DNA of 64,000 nucleotides, taken from Enterococcus villorum (lineage in GTDB: Bacteria > Bacillota > Bacilli > Lactobacillales > Enterococcaceae). The position numbers were made by a program, and so were the translations under genes. Position 1 is the first letter of the stretch. Every line of letters starts with the position of its first letter. This document shows positions 34,671 through 44,965 of this stretch, in pieces. Location of the stretch: the NCBI RefSeq assembly GCF_007990225.1, contig NZ_BJWF01000008.1, forward strand, positions 19,984-83,983, in the 5' to 3' direction. The notes under the pieces are model-generated. The model had not been told where the DNA came from, ran no database searches, and worked only from the letters and a program-made list of their open reading frames with translations.

Positions 34671-35602
34671 TTGAAAGAAAAAGTCAAACAACTTCCTATG
34701 CTCCCAGGTGTCTATTTAATGAAAGATCATACTGGAACCGTTATATATGTAGGAAAAGCAAAAAAGTTAAAAAATCGAGTGAGCAGTTATTTTCATCATA
34801 GTAATCAGCACACAAAAAAAGTACGACGCTTAATTCATCACATCGAAGATTTTGATTACGTTGTAGTAGATACCGAACTAGATGCTTTGTTATTAGAATG
34901 TAAATTAATTCAGTATTATCGTCCCTTTTACAACCACCAAATGAATTATTTCAGTAATTATAATTATTTACATATTTCAAATGATGGTTTTTCTCTCTCT
35001 GATACACCACTTAGTAAGACTTATGGGCCCTTTCGTCTTTATAAAAAAATGCCTATTATCCTTCGAATCTTAGAAGAAACTTATCAGATGCCTTGGCTTT
35101 CTGATATTAGTCTTTTGGCGTTGCAAACTCAATTACCAGAGATGGCGCAGCTTACATTGGAACAAAAGAAAAAAGAAATTCAAGGGCTTTTGCAAGGACG
35201 AAACAAGAAATTAGTGTCTTACTTAAAAAAAGACAAAACCATTTTATTCAAAATTTAAATTTTGAAAAAGCAGCACTGATCCAACAAGACATCGAACTAT
35301 CCACTGCTTTCATCAGAAGAATTAAAGAACAGAAAATTTTTTTAAGAACACCGCGAATCACTTTCTCTGTCCCATTAGCAACAGATGAGACGAAGCGAAA
35401 ACATTATTTGATTTGTTATGGACAACTTGCGGAGACTAGCATTACTTCTCAAGGTGTATCTCCTCAATTTTATTATGAAAAAAAGGAGGAAAAATTGTCT
35501 TTAAAGCGACAATTATTGAAAGAAGAAATTGATCCTGTCTTGATTTTGATGAGTTATCACAAAAAGATTAAAGCTCAAATCGAGACTCATGTAGTAGAAT
35601 AA
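34671..35602 (+). pseudogene. UvrC/Cho-like GIY-YIG nuclease gene with frameshift at A7
   Basis: TTG 34671, eight bases after AAGGAG, opens a frame with an N-terminal GIY-YIG domain (GVYLMKDHTGTVIYVGKAKK) like that of UvrC and Cho. The frame stops at 35258, just after LVSYLKK. The next frame carries on without a gap: a UVR-type motif (LNFEKAALIQQDIE) and about 100 further residues to the stop at 35602. The two frames join exactly by a -1 shift on the run of seven A at 35225-35231 (codons TTA AAA AAA), giving about 310 residues, the size of Cho-type proteins. It may be a real mutation, a sequencing error, or slippage during expression. Without the shift the product lacks the UVR part. Confidence 0.8.
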
Positions 35603-35613
35603 TAAATCAAAAA

Positions 35614-35652
35614 AAGACTTGATTGTCCAAAATGATTATTCCTTCAAGTCTT
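35614..35652 (+). terminator. Weak hairpin after the UvrC/Cho-like gene
   Basis: A 9-bp stem (35614-35622 with 35644-35652) with a long loop and no strong U-tract. It may contribute to termination of the plus-strand gene. Confidence 0.35.
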
Positions 35653-35763
35653 CGTTTGACTATTATTTTTCAAAGATCCATAATATTTTTACAAACTCAC
35701 CAAGGAAAGTCTTAGTTTTTTAAAAACAATACTTGTTTTTCTATACTTTCCCTTCTATAGAAA

Positions 35764-35807
35764 TATCAAAAAATCTCGAAAACAACTTTACTTGTTTTCG
35801 AGATTTT
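35764..35807 (-). terminator. Terminator of the ykuJ-type gene
   Basis: A perfect 16-bp stem (35770-35785 with 35792-35807) with a 6-base loop, followed by U-rich sequence on the minus strand. It could also stop plus-strand transcripts. Confidence 0.85.
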
Positions 35808-35855
35808 CAGTTTCATTCTAAAAGCAGTCTGTGCAGTTTACGATCTTTTTTATAC

Positions 35856-36086
35856 TTATTGGATCAAGTCGTAAATTTCCATTGCAACGATATCGATATT
35901 ATCAAATTCATACTGCTGATGTGAATCTGTTTCAGTTAATTCAAATGTTTCTGTCGCTTTATCATAAGTGACTGTACATTTTTCAACGCCCTCTTTTTCA
36001 AAACGACGAACTTGCAGTTCATTATCTGCTGATTCGACCATTGCCTCCAGTCGTTTAATGATTGCAACTAATTGTGAATGTGCCAT
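35856..36086 (-). CDS. YkuJ family protein
   Basis: A 76-residue cytosolic protein. I choose ATG 36086 (MAHSQLVAIIKRLEAM), seven bases after AGGAGG; the longer frame to 36158 adds 24 residues unlike the family. It matches B. subtilis YkuJ in size and pattern (RRFEKEGVEKCTVTYD, ATETFELTETD). The function of YkuJ is unknown. It lies downstream of the beta-hydroxyacid dehydrogenase, from which it is separated by 85 bases. Confidence 0.87.
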   Translation of the reverse strand: MAHSQLVAIIKRLEAMVESADNELQVRRFEKEGVEKCTVTYDKATETFELTETDSHQQYEFDNIDIVAMEIYDLIQ

Positions 36087-36171
36087 CGGAGGTCCTCCTT
36101 TTCTTATTTCTGTTATATTGTAACAAAAGCACAGCCGACTTGCATTGATTTTCTCCAAAAAAACTAGTTTT

Positions 36172-37059
36172 TTAAGATTTTTTTTCTGGGTTCTTCCCAG
36201 CAGGCCACCAAAGCTTAATCAAAGCTTGGGTTCCATCATTTTCAAATCCTTGATCAGCTAGTTGTTCATATAGTTTTAGTGCTTGTGCCGTTGCTGGTAA
36301 ATTTAGCGACATTTTATTGGCTTCATCTAAAGCAATTTTTAAATCTTTAATAAAGTGCTTAACAAAAAATCCAGGTGTATAGTCTTCTCTTAAAATACGT
36401 GGAGAGTAATTACTCAATGACCAGTTTGCTGCGCTACCGCCAGACAAGGTTGCAATCACTTTTTCCATATCAAGATTCGCTTTAGATGCATAAGCTAGCA
36501 TTTCGGTCATTCCAGTCATTGTTCCGGCAATCATGATTTGATTTGCCATTTTAGCATGTTGTCCTTTACCGGCTGTCCCATGTAAAGTAAAGGTTGAGCC
36601 AAATACTCGAAATAAAGGTAACACTTTCTCATACGTATTTTTTTCTCCTCCGACCATAATCGTTAAGGTCGCATTTTTAGCTCCAAGATCGCCCCCAGAA
36701 ACTGGTGCATCCAGCGCTTTTGCACCTTTTTCTTTTGCGGTTTTCGCTATTTTTTCTGCGAGCGTTGGTGTACTTGTTGTTAAATCGATCAAAATACGAT
36801 CTTTCACATCTGCCGCAAAGATGCCTGCATCCCCATAATAAATTTCTTCTACATCTTGGGGATAACCAACCATTGAAAAAATCACTTCACTATCTTTTGC
36901 CACTTCTTTAGGTGTATCTGCCCATCGAGCGCCATTTTTTATCAGCTCATCTGTTTTTGATTTTGTTCGATTATAGACGGTGACTTCATGACCGGCATTC
37001 ATTAAGTGAAAAGCGATGGCACTACCCATGACGCCTGTCCCAATAAATCCTAATTTCAT
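36172..37059 (-). CDS. NAD(P)-dependent beta-hydroxyacid dehydrogenase family protein
   Basis: A 295-residue oxidoreductase of the 3-hydroxyisobutyrate/6-phosphogluconate dehydrogenase superfamily. The Rossmann motif GFIGTGVMGSAIA opens the protein, with NRT nearby, which favours NADP. The substrate-binding motif is DAPVSGGDLGAK and the catalytic lysine is in GQHAKMANQI. Possible substrates are tartronate semialdehyde, succinic semialdehyde or 3-hydroxyisobutyrate; motifs do not decide between them. A single gene. Confidence 0.92.
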   Translation of the reverse strand: MKLGFIGTGVMGSAIAFHLMNAGHEVTVYNRTKSKTDELIKNGARWADTPKEVAKDSEVIFSMVGYPQDVEEIYYGDAGIFAADVKDRILIDLTTSTPTLAEKIAKTAKEKGAKALDAPVSGGDLGAKNATLTIMVGGEKNTYEKVLPLFRVFGSTFTLHGTAGKGQHAKMANQIMIAGTMTGMTEMLAYASKANLDMEKVIATLSGGSAANWSLSNYSPRILREDYTPGFFVKHFIKDLKIALDEANKMSLNLPATAQALKLYEQLADQGFENDGTQALIKLWWPAGKNPEKKS

Positions 37060-37080
37060 CTTTTAGACCTCCTGAAAATA

Positions 37081-37128
37081 AAAAAATCTTTGTCTCTATT
37101 TAGTATACGCTAGAAACAAAGATTTTTT
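37081..37128 (-). terminator. Terminator of the glycolipid glucosyltransferase operon
   Basis: A 13-bp stem (37081-37093 with 37116-37128) with a 22-base loop; A/U-rich ends make it usable from either strand. It lies 19 bases after the bgsB-type stop codon. Confidence 0.75.
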
Positions 37129-37146
37129 ATAAATAATTACTTAAAA

Positions 37147-38370
37147 TTATCGTTTAAATGAATTTAATTTAATTTTTATTTTTTCAATAGAAGCTTCTTC
37201 TTCTTTTCTTTTCAGTTCTTTCGCATGATAAACAATCATGTCTTCATAAAATTCAAGCATTGCCTCACCGAAGTGCGTAGAAGAAATATCATATAATTTT
37301 GATTGCAATACTTCAGGGTCATGAGAAACTCCGCTTTTTATATAATCAATAAGTGCTGGTGCGAAATCATTATCTGTTTTAAATGTCTTTCCTAAAGAGG
37401 GATGATCAAATAAACGGTTTAAATAAGCATTTCCTTCAATCACACACGGTGTACCTGCTGCCATCGCTTCTGTATAAGTCAATCCTTGTGTCTCTGAGGT
37501 TGACGCACTGACAAAGTAATCGGCTGCTTTATAATATAAGGCAACATCATCATTATCTATTTCACCTGTAAATTGAATAAATTCACTTAGATTCAATTCA
37601 ATAATCAACTCTTGTAATTCTTCCAAATACGGTCCTTTTCCAACAATAACCATTCGGGCATTCGGATATGTTTTTAAGACTTGAGGGAATCCATGAACTA
37701 ACGCCTGAATATTTTTTTCATAAGAGATGCGACTTAAAGAAAGAATCATGAGATCGTCTTTTTTTATATTTAATGATTGTCTGACTTTTTCAATCGCTTG
37801 TTCAGTGATATCAGGACGTTTGAATTTCTCAATATCAATACCGGTTGGAATCACACGTAATGGCGTCACAACACCATAGCTTCTCAATGTATCAATCACT
37901 CGTTCACTTGGACAGACCACACCTGTTGTATGATTAACGAACAAACGTGATAAGTATTTCACATGAGATTGACGTATGACTTTGCCTTTTGCAATATAAT
38001 GCAGATAGTCCTCATACATCGTATGGTATGTGTGAACCAAAGGAATTTTTAATTTTTTAGCAACCATTTTTCCTAAGATACCGGCACCAAATTCAGTATG
38101 TGTATGAATCAACTCTAACTCTAATTCTTTCGCCACTAAATAAGCGTACCACATCCCTCTGACCACTATTCTACGATCCTTAAAAGAAACGAACGGAACG
38201 CTGGGCATGCGGATAACATCCTTTTCTATCCTGTCTGCATTGGGATCCGTGGTCGTAAAAATATAGACTTCATGTCCATTTTTTTCTAATTCGGCTTTTA
38301 ATGTTTTGATCGATGTAGCAACTCCACTTACCTGTGGAAAATAGGTATCGGTAAAAAAGCCAATTTTCAT
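37147..38370 (-). CDS. bgsB: 1,2-diacylglycerol 3-glucosyltransferase (GT4)
   Basis: A 407-residue GT4-family enzyme at the membrane's inner face. The start KIGFFTDTYFPQVSGVATSI, YHTMYEDYLHYIAKGKVIR and the donor-binding SETQGLTYTEAMAAGTP match monoglucosyl-diacylglycerol synthases of Firmicutes. It should add the first glucose to diacylglycerol. The order, with the second-step enzyme gene upstream and this gene downstream, is that of E. faecalis bgsA-bgsB. The glycolipid anchors lipoteichoic acid. Closeness to the fab operon is conserved in enterococci. Confidence 0.9.
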   Translation of the reverse strand: MKIGFFTDTYFPQVSGVATSIKTLKAELEKNGHEVYIFTTTDPNADRIEKDVIRMPSVPFVSFKDRRIVVRGMWYAYLVAKELELELIHTHTEFGAGILGKMVAKKLKIPLVHTYHTMYEDYLHYIAKGKVIRQSHVKYLSRLFVNHTTGVVCPSERVIDTLRSYGVVTPLRVIPTGIDIEKFKRPDITEQAIEKVRQSLNIKKDDLMILSLSRISYEKNIQALVHGFPQVLKTYPNARMVIVGKGPYLEELQELIIELNLSEFIQFTGEIDNDDVALYYKAADYFVSASTSETQGLTYTEAMAAGTPCVIEGNAYLNRLFDHPSLGKTFKTDNDFAPALIDYIKSGVSHDPEVLQSKLYDISSTHFGEAMLEFYEDMIVYHAKELKRKEEEASIEKIKIKLNSFKR

Positions 38371-38394
38371 GATTTTTTGCCTCCAAACTACCCT

Positions 38395-39426
38395 TTATTT
38401 TGTTTTTTCATTTACATAAGAATACTCTTCTAATACTTGCTTGTATACATCTTGAAGCTGCTCACCAATTTTTTCAATGCTTCGTTCTTGAGCTGTTTGA
38501 AACCCGGATTCTACTAAACTAGGAACTTCTTCTTCTATAATTTTTTTTATTAATAAGGTAAATTCTTCATTTGAATGTCCCATATAACAATTTTTTTTAT
38601 CTTCTAACCATCCATGATAAACTGGAATATCTCGAACAAGAACATTTTGTTTGCTGGCTAAAGCTTCCAACACCACAATTCCTTCTGTTTCTTCATAAGA
38701 TGGGAAGAAGAAGAGATCTGCACCTGAATAGGCGCCTTCAATGATTTCCCCTTTAATGTAGCCTGGGAAAATCACATTGTCTGGATGATCTTCTTTAACG
38801 ATTTTTCGGATATTTTTTGGGATCGAATACATAGGTACATGGCCAAACCAAATAAATGTATACTCCGGCATTTTTTTGGCAATCTCCACAAAATCAACGA
38901 TCCCTTTCCGTGCAAAAAAGAGACCAACACAAATAATGACTTTCTGTTCTGCGGAAAGATGAAAATATTCGCGAAATTTTTGTTCTTTGATAGGATCTGG
39001 AAGATATTTTTCTAAATCAATTCCATTTGATATTGATTGGATCGGTAAATCAATGCCATAACTTTCAAGCAACTTTTTAGAGTAAGGAGTCGGAGTAATT
39101 AAATAATCTGCTTTTTGGTACAATCCTACTAAATATTTTCTTACCAATGGTGACAATTGATTTGACCCAATAAAGGAATTACGAAAATCCTCCTCAGTTG
39201 AATGCGCATGATAGACGATTTTTTTACCATCTCTTCGTGCTTTATTAACCATATTATGACTATTGATACCATATGTATTGATGTGCAAAATATCATAGTC
39301 TTCTTTACTATCTAGTGTATAGGGTATTCCTACCTCTTTTAGAGCACGCTTTTGATGATCGAGTGCACGGCCGATGCCAGATTTTGCAAGCATCTTTTCA
39401 CTTTCAAAATATAATAATACTTTCAC
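38395..39426 (-). CDS. bgsA: Diglucosyl-diacylglycerol synthase (GT4)
   Basis: A 343-residue GT4 glycosyltransferase. GTG 39426, seven bases after GGAGG, gives the start KVLLYFESEKMLAKSGIGRA typical of BgsA/CpoA/LafB proteins; the longer frame to 39480 is rejected. The donor-binding motif is EETEGIVVLEALASKQ. It should add the second sugar to monoglucosyl-diacylglycerol; BgsA uses glucose, while streptococcal and listerial relatives add galactose, so the sugar is inferred from the genus. First gene of the pair, 24 bases before bgsB. Confidence 0.9.
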   Translation of the reverse strand: MKVLLYFESEKMLAKSGIGRALDHQKRALKEVGIPYTLDSKEDYDILHINTYGINSHNMVNKARRDGKKIVYHAHSTEEDFRNSFIGSNQLSPLVRKYLVGLYQKADYLITPTPYSKKLLESYGIDLPIQSISNGIDLEKYLPDPIKEQKFREYFHLSAEQKVIICVGLFFARKGIVDFVEIAKKMPEYTFIWFGHVPMYSIPKNIRKIVKEDHPDNVIFPGYIKGEIIEGAYSGADLFFFPSYEETEGIVVLEALASKQNVLVRDIPVYHGWLEDKKNCYMGHSNEEFTLLIKKIIEEEVPSLVESGFQTAQERSIEKIGEQLQDVYKQVLEEYSYVNEKTK

Positions 39427-39580
39427 CTTACGTCCTCCTTCACTTATATAGTATAACATAGCACTAAAACTGTCACTCAAACTTAAGTCTGATTTAACAC
39501 AACACTAATAATAATTAAAACGTTTTTTTATTTTCATGTCAAATCAACTATGTATGTAATTAGTTAAATAAATGCAAAAA

Positions 39581-39623
39581 AATGATAAAAGCTGATACAG
39601 CTATTAAGTCTGTACCAGCTTTT
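39581..39623 (-). terminator. Terminator of ptsHI
   Basis: A 14-bp stem (39587-39600 with 39610-39623, one G-U pair) followed on the minus strand by TTTTATCATTTTTTT, 11 bases after the ptsI stop. Confidence 0.92.
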
Positions 39624-39633
39624 ACTAGTATCA

Positions 39634-41361
39634 TTATTTTACGTATTCATTTACAAGTTCAACGACTTCTTCCATCGTGTCACATTCTTTCAATGCACGA
39701 TCAGCAAGTTCAGCCATTTTCGTTGTATCTAAACGTTTCATTAAACTACGTGTTTTTAAGATAGAAGTTGCGCTCATAGAGAACTCATCTAATCCCATGC
39801 CCACAAGTAGTGGAACAGCTGTTTGATCTCCAGCCATTTCGCCACACATACCAGCCCATTTACCTTCAGCGTGAGCTGCATCAATCACGTTTTTGATTAA
39901 ACGTAAAATTGATGGGTTATAAGGTTGGTATAAGTATGAAACGCGTTCGTTCATACGGTCAGCTGCCATAGTGTATTGAATCAAATCATTTGTTCCTACT
40001 GAGAAGAAGTCAACTTCCTTCGCAAACTTGTCAGCTAAAACAGCAGCTGCAGGAATTTCAATCATAATGCCGACTTGGATCGTATCAGATACTTCCACGC
40101 CTTCATTCAATAACTTTTGTTTTTCATCTTCAAAGATTGCTTTTGCCCCACGGAATTCTTTAAGTGTCGCCACCATTGGGAACATGATACGTAAGTTACC
40201 GTGAACGGATGCACGCAATAACGCACGCATTTGTGTACGGAACATTTCGTCTCCTTGTTCAGAAAGACTGATACGTAATGCACGATATCCTAAGAATGGG
40301 TTCATTTCATGAGGTAATTGCAAGTAAGGCAATTCTTTATCTCCGCCGATATCCATCGTACGTACGACAACTGGTTTACCTTCCATGCCTTCAAGAACCG
40401 CTTTATATGCTTCATATTGATCATCTTCCGTTGGAAAATCAGGAGAATCCATATATAAAAATTCTGTACGGTAAAGTCCCACTGCTTCTCCACCATTGTT
40501 ATGAACACCCACTAAATCTTTTGGTGTACCAATGTTGGCTGCTAATTCAAAATGTTTGCCATCAGCAGTTACTGTTTCAGCATGTTTTAATTTTTCCCAT
40601 TCTGCTTTTTGAGCAGCATATTCTGCACCAATTTTTTCAAATTCGGCTTTTTGTTCGTCTGTTGGATGAACGATAACATCGCCTTCGATTCCGTTAACAG
40701 CTAACATATCGCCTTCTTTGACTTTAGCCGTGATCTCTTTTGTTCCAACGATAGCTGGAATTTCTAAAGAACGAGCCATGATAGCAGAGTGAGAAGTACG
40801 TCCACCAATGTCCGTTACAAACGCTTTAACAAAATTGCGATCTAATTGAGCAGTATCACTTGGTGTTAAATCATGCGCAACAACGACAACTTCTTCATTG
40901 ATCATTGATGGATTTGGTAATGTTACACCTAGCAAGTGTGCCAAAATACGTTTCGCAACGTCACGGATATCAGCCGCACGTTCTTGCATATAAGCGTTGT
41001 CTTGCATTGCTTCAAACATACTGATATACATATCAGTTACTTCTTTTAATGCAGATTCAGCATTTACACTGTTATCATTAATATTTTGTTTAATTTGACC
41101 AACCATTTCTGGATCTGAGAGAACCATCAAGTGTGCATCAAATACTTGCGCTTCTGCTTCCCCTAGGCTTTGCGCTGCTTTTTCACGAATTTGTTGCAAT
41201 TCTTCAGTAGATTTTGCTAAAGCATCGTCTAAACGAGATGCTTCAGCTGCTGTATCTTCTACTGTTGTCTTACTGAATGTTAAATCCGGTTGAACTAGCA
41301 GGTAAGCTTTCGCAACGGCTACACCGTCACTTGCGGCAATCCCTTTTAGCATTTCAACCAT
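39634..41361 (-). CDS. ptsI: PTS enzyme I (phosphoenolpyruvate--protein phosphotransferase)
   Basis: A 575-residue enzyme I that passes phosphate from PEP to HPr for sugar uptake. The phosphorylated histidine lies in [18 protein letters not shown], the PEP-binding signature is [14 protein letters not shown], and the C-terminal cysteine is in GMCGEMAGD. Its ATG overlaps the ptsH stop by one base (TAATG), so the two are coupled. The length is normal. Confidence 0.98.
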   Translation of the reverse strand: MVEMLKGIAASDGVAVAKAYLLVQPDLTFSKTTVEDTAAEASRLDDALAKSTEELQQIREKAAQSLGEAEAQVFDAHLMVLSDPEMVGQIKQNINDNSVNAESALKEVTDMYISMFEAMQDNAYMQERAADIRDVAKRILAHLLGVTLPNPSMINEEVVVVAHDLTPSDTAQLDRNFVKAFVTDIGGRTSHSAIMARSLEIPAIVGTKEITAKVKEGDMLAVNGIEGDVIVHPTDEQKAEFEKIGAEYAAQKAEWEKLKHAETVTADGKHFELAANIGTPKDLVGVHNNGGEAVGLYRTEFLYMDSPDFPTEDDQYEAYKAVLEGMEGKPVVVRTMDIGGDKELPYLQLPHEMNPFLGYRALRISLSEQGDEMFRTQMRALLRASVHGNLRIMFPMVATLKEFRGAKAIFEDEKQKLLNEGVEVSDTIQVGIMIEIPAAAVLADKFAKEVDFFSVGTNDLIQYTMAADRMNERVSYLYQPYNPSILRLIKNVIDAAHAEGKWAGMCGEMAGDQTAVPLLVGMGLDEFSMSATSILKTRSLMKRLDTTKMAELADRALKECDTMEEVVELVNEYVK

Positions 41362-41627
41362 TATTCAGATAATCCTTCTTTCTTCATTGTATCAACGATA
41401 GCTGCCATTGCATCTGCTTCGTCCGCACCTTCAGCTGTGATTGTCACGTCAGAACCTTGACCCACACCTAAAGACATAACGCCCATGATAGATTTTAAGT
41501 TTACTGATTTACCTTTATACTCTAAGTTTACATCAGAGTTAAATTTGCTTGCAGTTTGTACTAATAATGTAGCTGGACGTGCGTGGATTCCAGTTTCTGC
41601 TACTACGTGAAATTCTTTCTTTTCCAT
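41361..41627 (-). CDS. ptsH: Phosphocarrier protein HPr
   Basis: An 88-residue HPr. His15 ([10 protein letters not shown]) receives phosphate from enzyme I, and Ser46 ([10 protein letters not shown]) is the site of HPr kinase, which makes HPr a corepressor of CcpA in carbon catabolite control. ATG 41627 follows AAAGGAGACCGATTAAT. The cre-like sites near the chitinase genes in this window would respond to this system. Confidence 0.98.
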   Translation of the reverse strand: MEKKEFHVVAETGIHARPATLLVQTASKFNSDVNLEYKGKSVNLKSIMGVMSLGVGQGSDVTITAEGADEADAMAAIVDTMKKEGLSE

Positions 41628-41727
41628 ATTAATCGGTCTCCTTTAAGTGAGTGTTGTTTTTATGTGAGGGTTTTCTTTTTTAGTAGTTTCCTAAGAACTC
41701 TAATAAGTGGTACCCTTTCATCTGTAA

Positions 41728-41756
41728 AGATTACCATTTTTTTTCGACAGATACAA
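41728..41756 (-). promoter_or_regulatory. Probable ptsHI promoter
   Basis: TTGTAT (41751-41756), a 17-base spacer and TAATCT (41728-41733) on the minus strand, giving a leader of about 95 bases. Confidence 0.6.
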
Positions 41757-41759
41757 CAG

Positions 41760-41995
41760 TTTTCATTTAAATTCGATCATAAAGTATAGAAAATGTTGGT
41801 TGCTACTTTTTTAATGACAATAGATATGATAACAACCGTACTCTTTTTACTTCCTTTCATTCTCGCAACAATAAATCATTAACCCTAGAAGCCATCATTT
41901 TACCTATACATCCTTCATTAACTGACTATCATCTATCTATCAGACAAATGATAGGAATGTCTCCTTTTACTTTTTCTACCTATTTTGAAAACTAA
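41760..41995. other. Gene-free spacer between ptsH and clpE promoters
   Basis: About 235 AT-rich bases between the divergent ptsHI and clpE promoters. I see no ORF or strong hairpin in it. Confidence 0.4.
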
Positions 41996-41999
41996 ATAC

Positions 42000-42027
42000 T
42001 TGCACAGCTTATAAAAATTAGTATAAT
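42000..42027 (+). promoter_or_regulatory. clpE promoter
   Basis: TTGCAC (42000-42005), a 16-base spacer and TATAAT (42022-42027). The CtsR operator lies directly downstream. The leader to the clpE start is about 140 bases. Confidence 0.75.
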
Positions 42028-42036
42028 TAAAATCAA

Positions 42037-42053
42037 AGGTCAAAAATGGTCAA
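42037..42053 (+). promoter_or_regulatory. CtsR operator of clpE
   Basis: AGGTCAAAAATGGTCAA is a direct heptad repeat (RGTCAAA-NNN-GGTCAA) that matches the CtsR consensus. It overlaps the predicted transcription start, so CtsR should repress clpE until heat or protein stress. Confidence 0.88.
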
Positions 42054-42175
42054 TGATATTTTTACCTTTCTTTTACTTTCTGTCTCAAATGAGGGTTATT
42101 CTTTTACCTTCATAAAAACGAGTTGTAAAATATAACTATAATTATATGAATCCTGTGAAAGGACGTGAATCATTT

Positions 42176-44407
42176 ATGCTTTGTCAAAATTGTGGTAAAA
42201 ATGAAGCAACCATCCACTTATACGCAACCGTAAACGGGCAACGGACACAACTTGACTATTGCCAAAGTTGCTATCAGAAAATCAAAAATCAACAAAATGG
42301 AGGTCTAACAAGTATGGCCCAAAATGATCCATTTGGATTTGGTAGCTTGGACGATCTATTTCGTTCCATGTCTCGTCAAATGCAACAACAAGGTAATTAT
42401 GAACAAACCCCACCTACTCAATTCGGTGGAAATAATAATTTTAACGGTGGTCAACCGCCTCGAGGAAGTTCAGAAGGACTTCTTGGAGAATACGGTATCA
42501 ATATTACTGAACAAGCACGTCAAGGAGATATCGATCCTGTGATCGGACGTGATGAAGAAATCAAACGCGTGATTGAGATTTTAAATCGCCGAACCAAAAA
42601 TAATCCGGTATTGATTGGCGAGCCTGGTGTGGGTAAAACTGCAGTGGTTGAAGGTCTCGCACAAAAAATCGTGGATGGCGATGTTCCTCAAAAATTAATG
42701 GATAAAGAAGTAATTCGTTTAGATGTTGTTTCGTTAGTCCAAGGAACAGGTATCCGCGGTCAATTTGAAGAACGAATGCAAAAACTGATTGAAGAAATCA
42801 AACAAGCTGAAAACGTGATCTTGTTCATTGATGAAGTTCACGAAATTGTAGGCGCTGGTTCTGCGGGGGATGGCAACATGGATGCAGGAAATATTTTAAA
42901 ACCTGCATTAGCACGTGGTGAACTACAAATGGTGGGCGCAACAACATTGAATGAGTATCGTATTATTGAAAAAGATGCTGCTTTAGAACGTCGTATGCAA
43001 CCTGTACGAGTCGTTGAACCTTCTGTTGAAGAAACGATCAGTATCTTAAAGGGATTACAAAAACGTTATGAAGATTATCATCATGTAAAATATACAGATG
43101 AAGCGATTGAAGCTGCAGCAATTTTATCTAATCGCTATGTTCAAGATCGCTTTTTACCAGATAAAGCAATCGATTTGCTTGATGAAACTGGTTCAAAGAA
43201 AAACTTAACTATTCAAATCGTTGATCCAAAAACAATTGACAAAAAGCTTCAAGAAGCACAAGAACAAAAAATTCAAGCTTCTAAAGAAGAAGATTTTGAA
43301 AAAGCTGCTTATTATCGCGACCAAATCAATAAGTTACAAAAAATGAAAGATCGTCAAATAACTGATGAGGAAACACCTGTCATTACTGAAAAAGATATGG
43401 AAAGAATTGTAGAAGAGCGTACTGGTATTCCAGTTGGCGAATTAAAAGAAAAAGAACAAACACAATTAAAGAATCTTGCCACTGATTTAAAAGCGCATGT
43501 GATCGGACAAGATGATGCAGTGGATCGAGTAGCTAAAGCAATTCGTCGTAACCGTGTCGGTCTAAATAAGAAAAATCGTCCGATTGGATCTTTCTTATTT
43601 GTTGGTCCAACAGGTGTTGGGAAGACCGAATTAGCTAAGCAACTTGCTTTTGAATTATTTGGTTCTGAGGATTCAATGATTCGCTTTGATATGTCTGAAT
43701 ATATGGAAAAACATAGCGTATCTAAGTTAATTGGTTCTCCTCCTGGTTATGTTGGTTATGAAGAAGCGGGACAACTAACTGAAAAAGTCCGTCGTAACCC
43801 TTATAGCTTAATTTTGCTAGATGAAGTTGAAAAAGCTCATCCAGATGTTTTGCACATGTTCCTACAAATACTAGATGATGGACGTTTAACTGATGCACAA
43901 GGGCGCACAGTAAGCTTTAAAGATACCATTATCATTATGACAAGTAACGCTGGTACAGGTAAAATTGAAGCCAATGTAGGTTTTGGAGCTGCTCGTGAAG
44001 GAGTTACTCGTTCGGTATTGAACCAGCTCAACAATTATTTTACCCCTGAATTTTTGAATCGTTTTGATGGGATCATCGAATTTAGCGCTTTGTCAAAAGA
44101 AAACTTAATGACCATTGTTAGTTTGATGTTAAATGATGTGAATGAGATGCTAGCGCCACAACAACTACACATTGAAGTCCCAACAAATGTCAAAGAAAAG
44201 CTTGTTGACTTAGGCTATGATCCAGCAATGGGTGCTAGACCTCTTCGTCGAACGATTCAGGAACAAATCGAAGATGGCATTGCCGAATTTTATTTAGATC
44301 ATCCTTCGATTCATGAACTAAAGGCAAAATTAGATAAAGAAGATAAAATTGTCATCACTTCTAAGCCAGAACGTTTAGTAAAAGAAGCACTAAACTCAAA
44401 CGAATAA
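42176..44407 (+). CDS. clpE: ATP-dependent Clp protease ATP-binding subunit ClpE
   Basis: A 743-residue HSP100 unfoldase that feeds damaged proteins to ClpP. The N-terminal zinc finger (LCQNCGKN ... YCQSCY) identifies ClpE. Two AAA+ modules follow, with Walker [14 protein letters not shown] and [13 protein letters not shown], and a UVR-type coiled-coil ([19 protein letters not shown]) between them. I choose ATG 42176, the family's start (MLCQNCGKN), although AAAGGA is about 12 bases away; an in-frame ATG at 42146 lacks a ribosome binding site. CtsR control fits a stress role. Confidence 0.96.
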   Translation: MLCQNCGKNEATIHLYATVNGQRTQLDYCQSCYQKIKNQQNGGLTSMAQNDPFGFGSLDDLFRSMSRQMQQQGNYEQTPPTQFGGNNNFNGGQPPRGSSEGLLGEYGINITEQARQGDIDPVIGRDEEIKRVIEILNRRTKNNPVLIGEPGVGKTAVVEGLAQKIVDGDVPQKLMDKEVIRLDVVSLVQGTGIRGQFEERMQKLIEEIKQAENVILFIDEVHEIVGAGSAGDGNMDAGNILKPALARGELQMVGATTLNEYRIIEKDAALERRMQPVRVVEPSVEETISILKGLQKRYEDYHHVKYTDEAIEAAAILSNRYVQDRFLPDKAIDLLDETGSKKNLTIQIVDPKTIDKKLQEAQEQKIQASKEEDFEKAAYYRDQINKLQKMKDRQITDEETPVITEKDMERIVEERTGIPVGELKEKEQTQLKNLATDLKAHVIGQDDAVDRVAKAIRRNRVGLNKKNRPIGSFLFVGPTGVGKTELAKQLAFELFGSEDSMIRFDMSEYMEKHSVSKLIGSPPGYVGYEEAGQLTEKVRRNPYSLILLDEVEKAHPDVLHMFLQILDDGRLTDAQGRTVSFKDTIIIMTSNAGTGKIEANVGFGAAREGVTRSVLNQLNNYFTPEFLNRFDGIIEFSALSKENLMTIVSLMLNDVNEMLAPQQLHIEVPTNVKEKLVDLGYDPAMGARPLRRTIQEQIEDGIAEFYLDHPSIHELKAKLDKEDKIVITSKPERLVKEALNSNE

Positions 44408-44419
44408 ACTTGCTTTTAA

Positions 44420-44464
44420 AACTCGCTTTGTACCGATCATATTGGCGCAAAGCGAGTTCTTCTA
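44420..44464 (+). terminator. clpE terminator
   Basis: An 11-bp stem (44420-44430 with 44448-44458) followed by a U-rich stretch, just after the clpE stop. Confidence 0.85.
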
Positions 44465-44561
44465 TTTTTTAACCAAAAGCAAAATACTGTTCTTTTTATT
44501 AAAAAAAAATTATAATAGTATTAGGTTGTATTCAAAAATATACATAAAAGAGGTGAGCGCC

Positions 44562-44882
44562 ATGAAATTCGTTAATGTAACCAATAGTCATTCTCGTTTA
44601 GTCTTAAATCAATTAGAAAATACAGATGCTAATATGGTAAAGGTCTATACCGCAGGAAATACGATGGTCATTTATACTGAAGCACCCCAACACAACGAGA
44701 TTTTACTAATCAATGAAAAACGGAAAATACAGCCAAAAGAGATCGAAGAAGTCAAAAAATACTTCTTGAATAAGATCCATGACGCCCTATACCATGAAGA
44801 AGAAATCCAAGTAATCGAATTAGCCGATTTAGTTGAAATATCTATTCCCAAACATTATCCAAATGCAAAAGTGGCTATGTAA
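44562..44882 (+). CDS. DUF1827 family protein
   Basis: A 106-residue protein of the DUF1827 family, found in lactic acid bacteria, often near clpE. ATG 44562 follows GAGGTGAGCGCC; the longer upstream frame is rejected because it would start inside the clpE terminator. The sequence begins MKFVNVTNSHSRLVLNQLEN. It is soluble with an acidic C-terminal half and no known function. Confidence 0.88.
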   Translation: MKFVNVTNSHSRLVLNQLENTDANMVKVYTAGNTMVIYTEAPQHNEILLINEKRKIQPKEIEEVKKYFLNKIHDALYHEEEIQVIELADLVEISIPKHYPNAKVAM

Positions 44883-44916
44883 GAGTGATGCTAGAAGAAA
44901 GAAACCACTTGATCAA

Positions 44917-44965
44917 AAACCAATGAATTTTAGTTTTTGCTAAGATTAATTGGTTTCTTTTTTTG
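44917..44965. terminator. Bidirectional terminator after the DUF1827 gene
   Basis: A 17-bp stem with one mismatch and one G-U pair (44917-44933 with 44940-44956) and TTTTTTT on the plus strand; the minus strand also ends in TTTTT. The stop codon of the convergent small ORF lies inside it. Confidence 0.8.

Noticed and set aside
40278..40676. 132-codon frame on the plus strand inside ptsI
   Set aside because: It is antisense to a highly conserved gene and has no coding signature.
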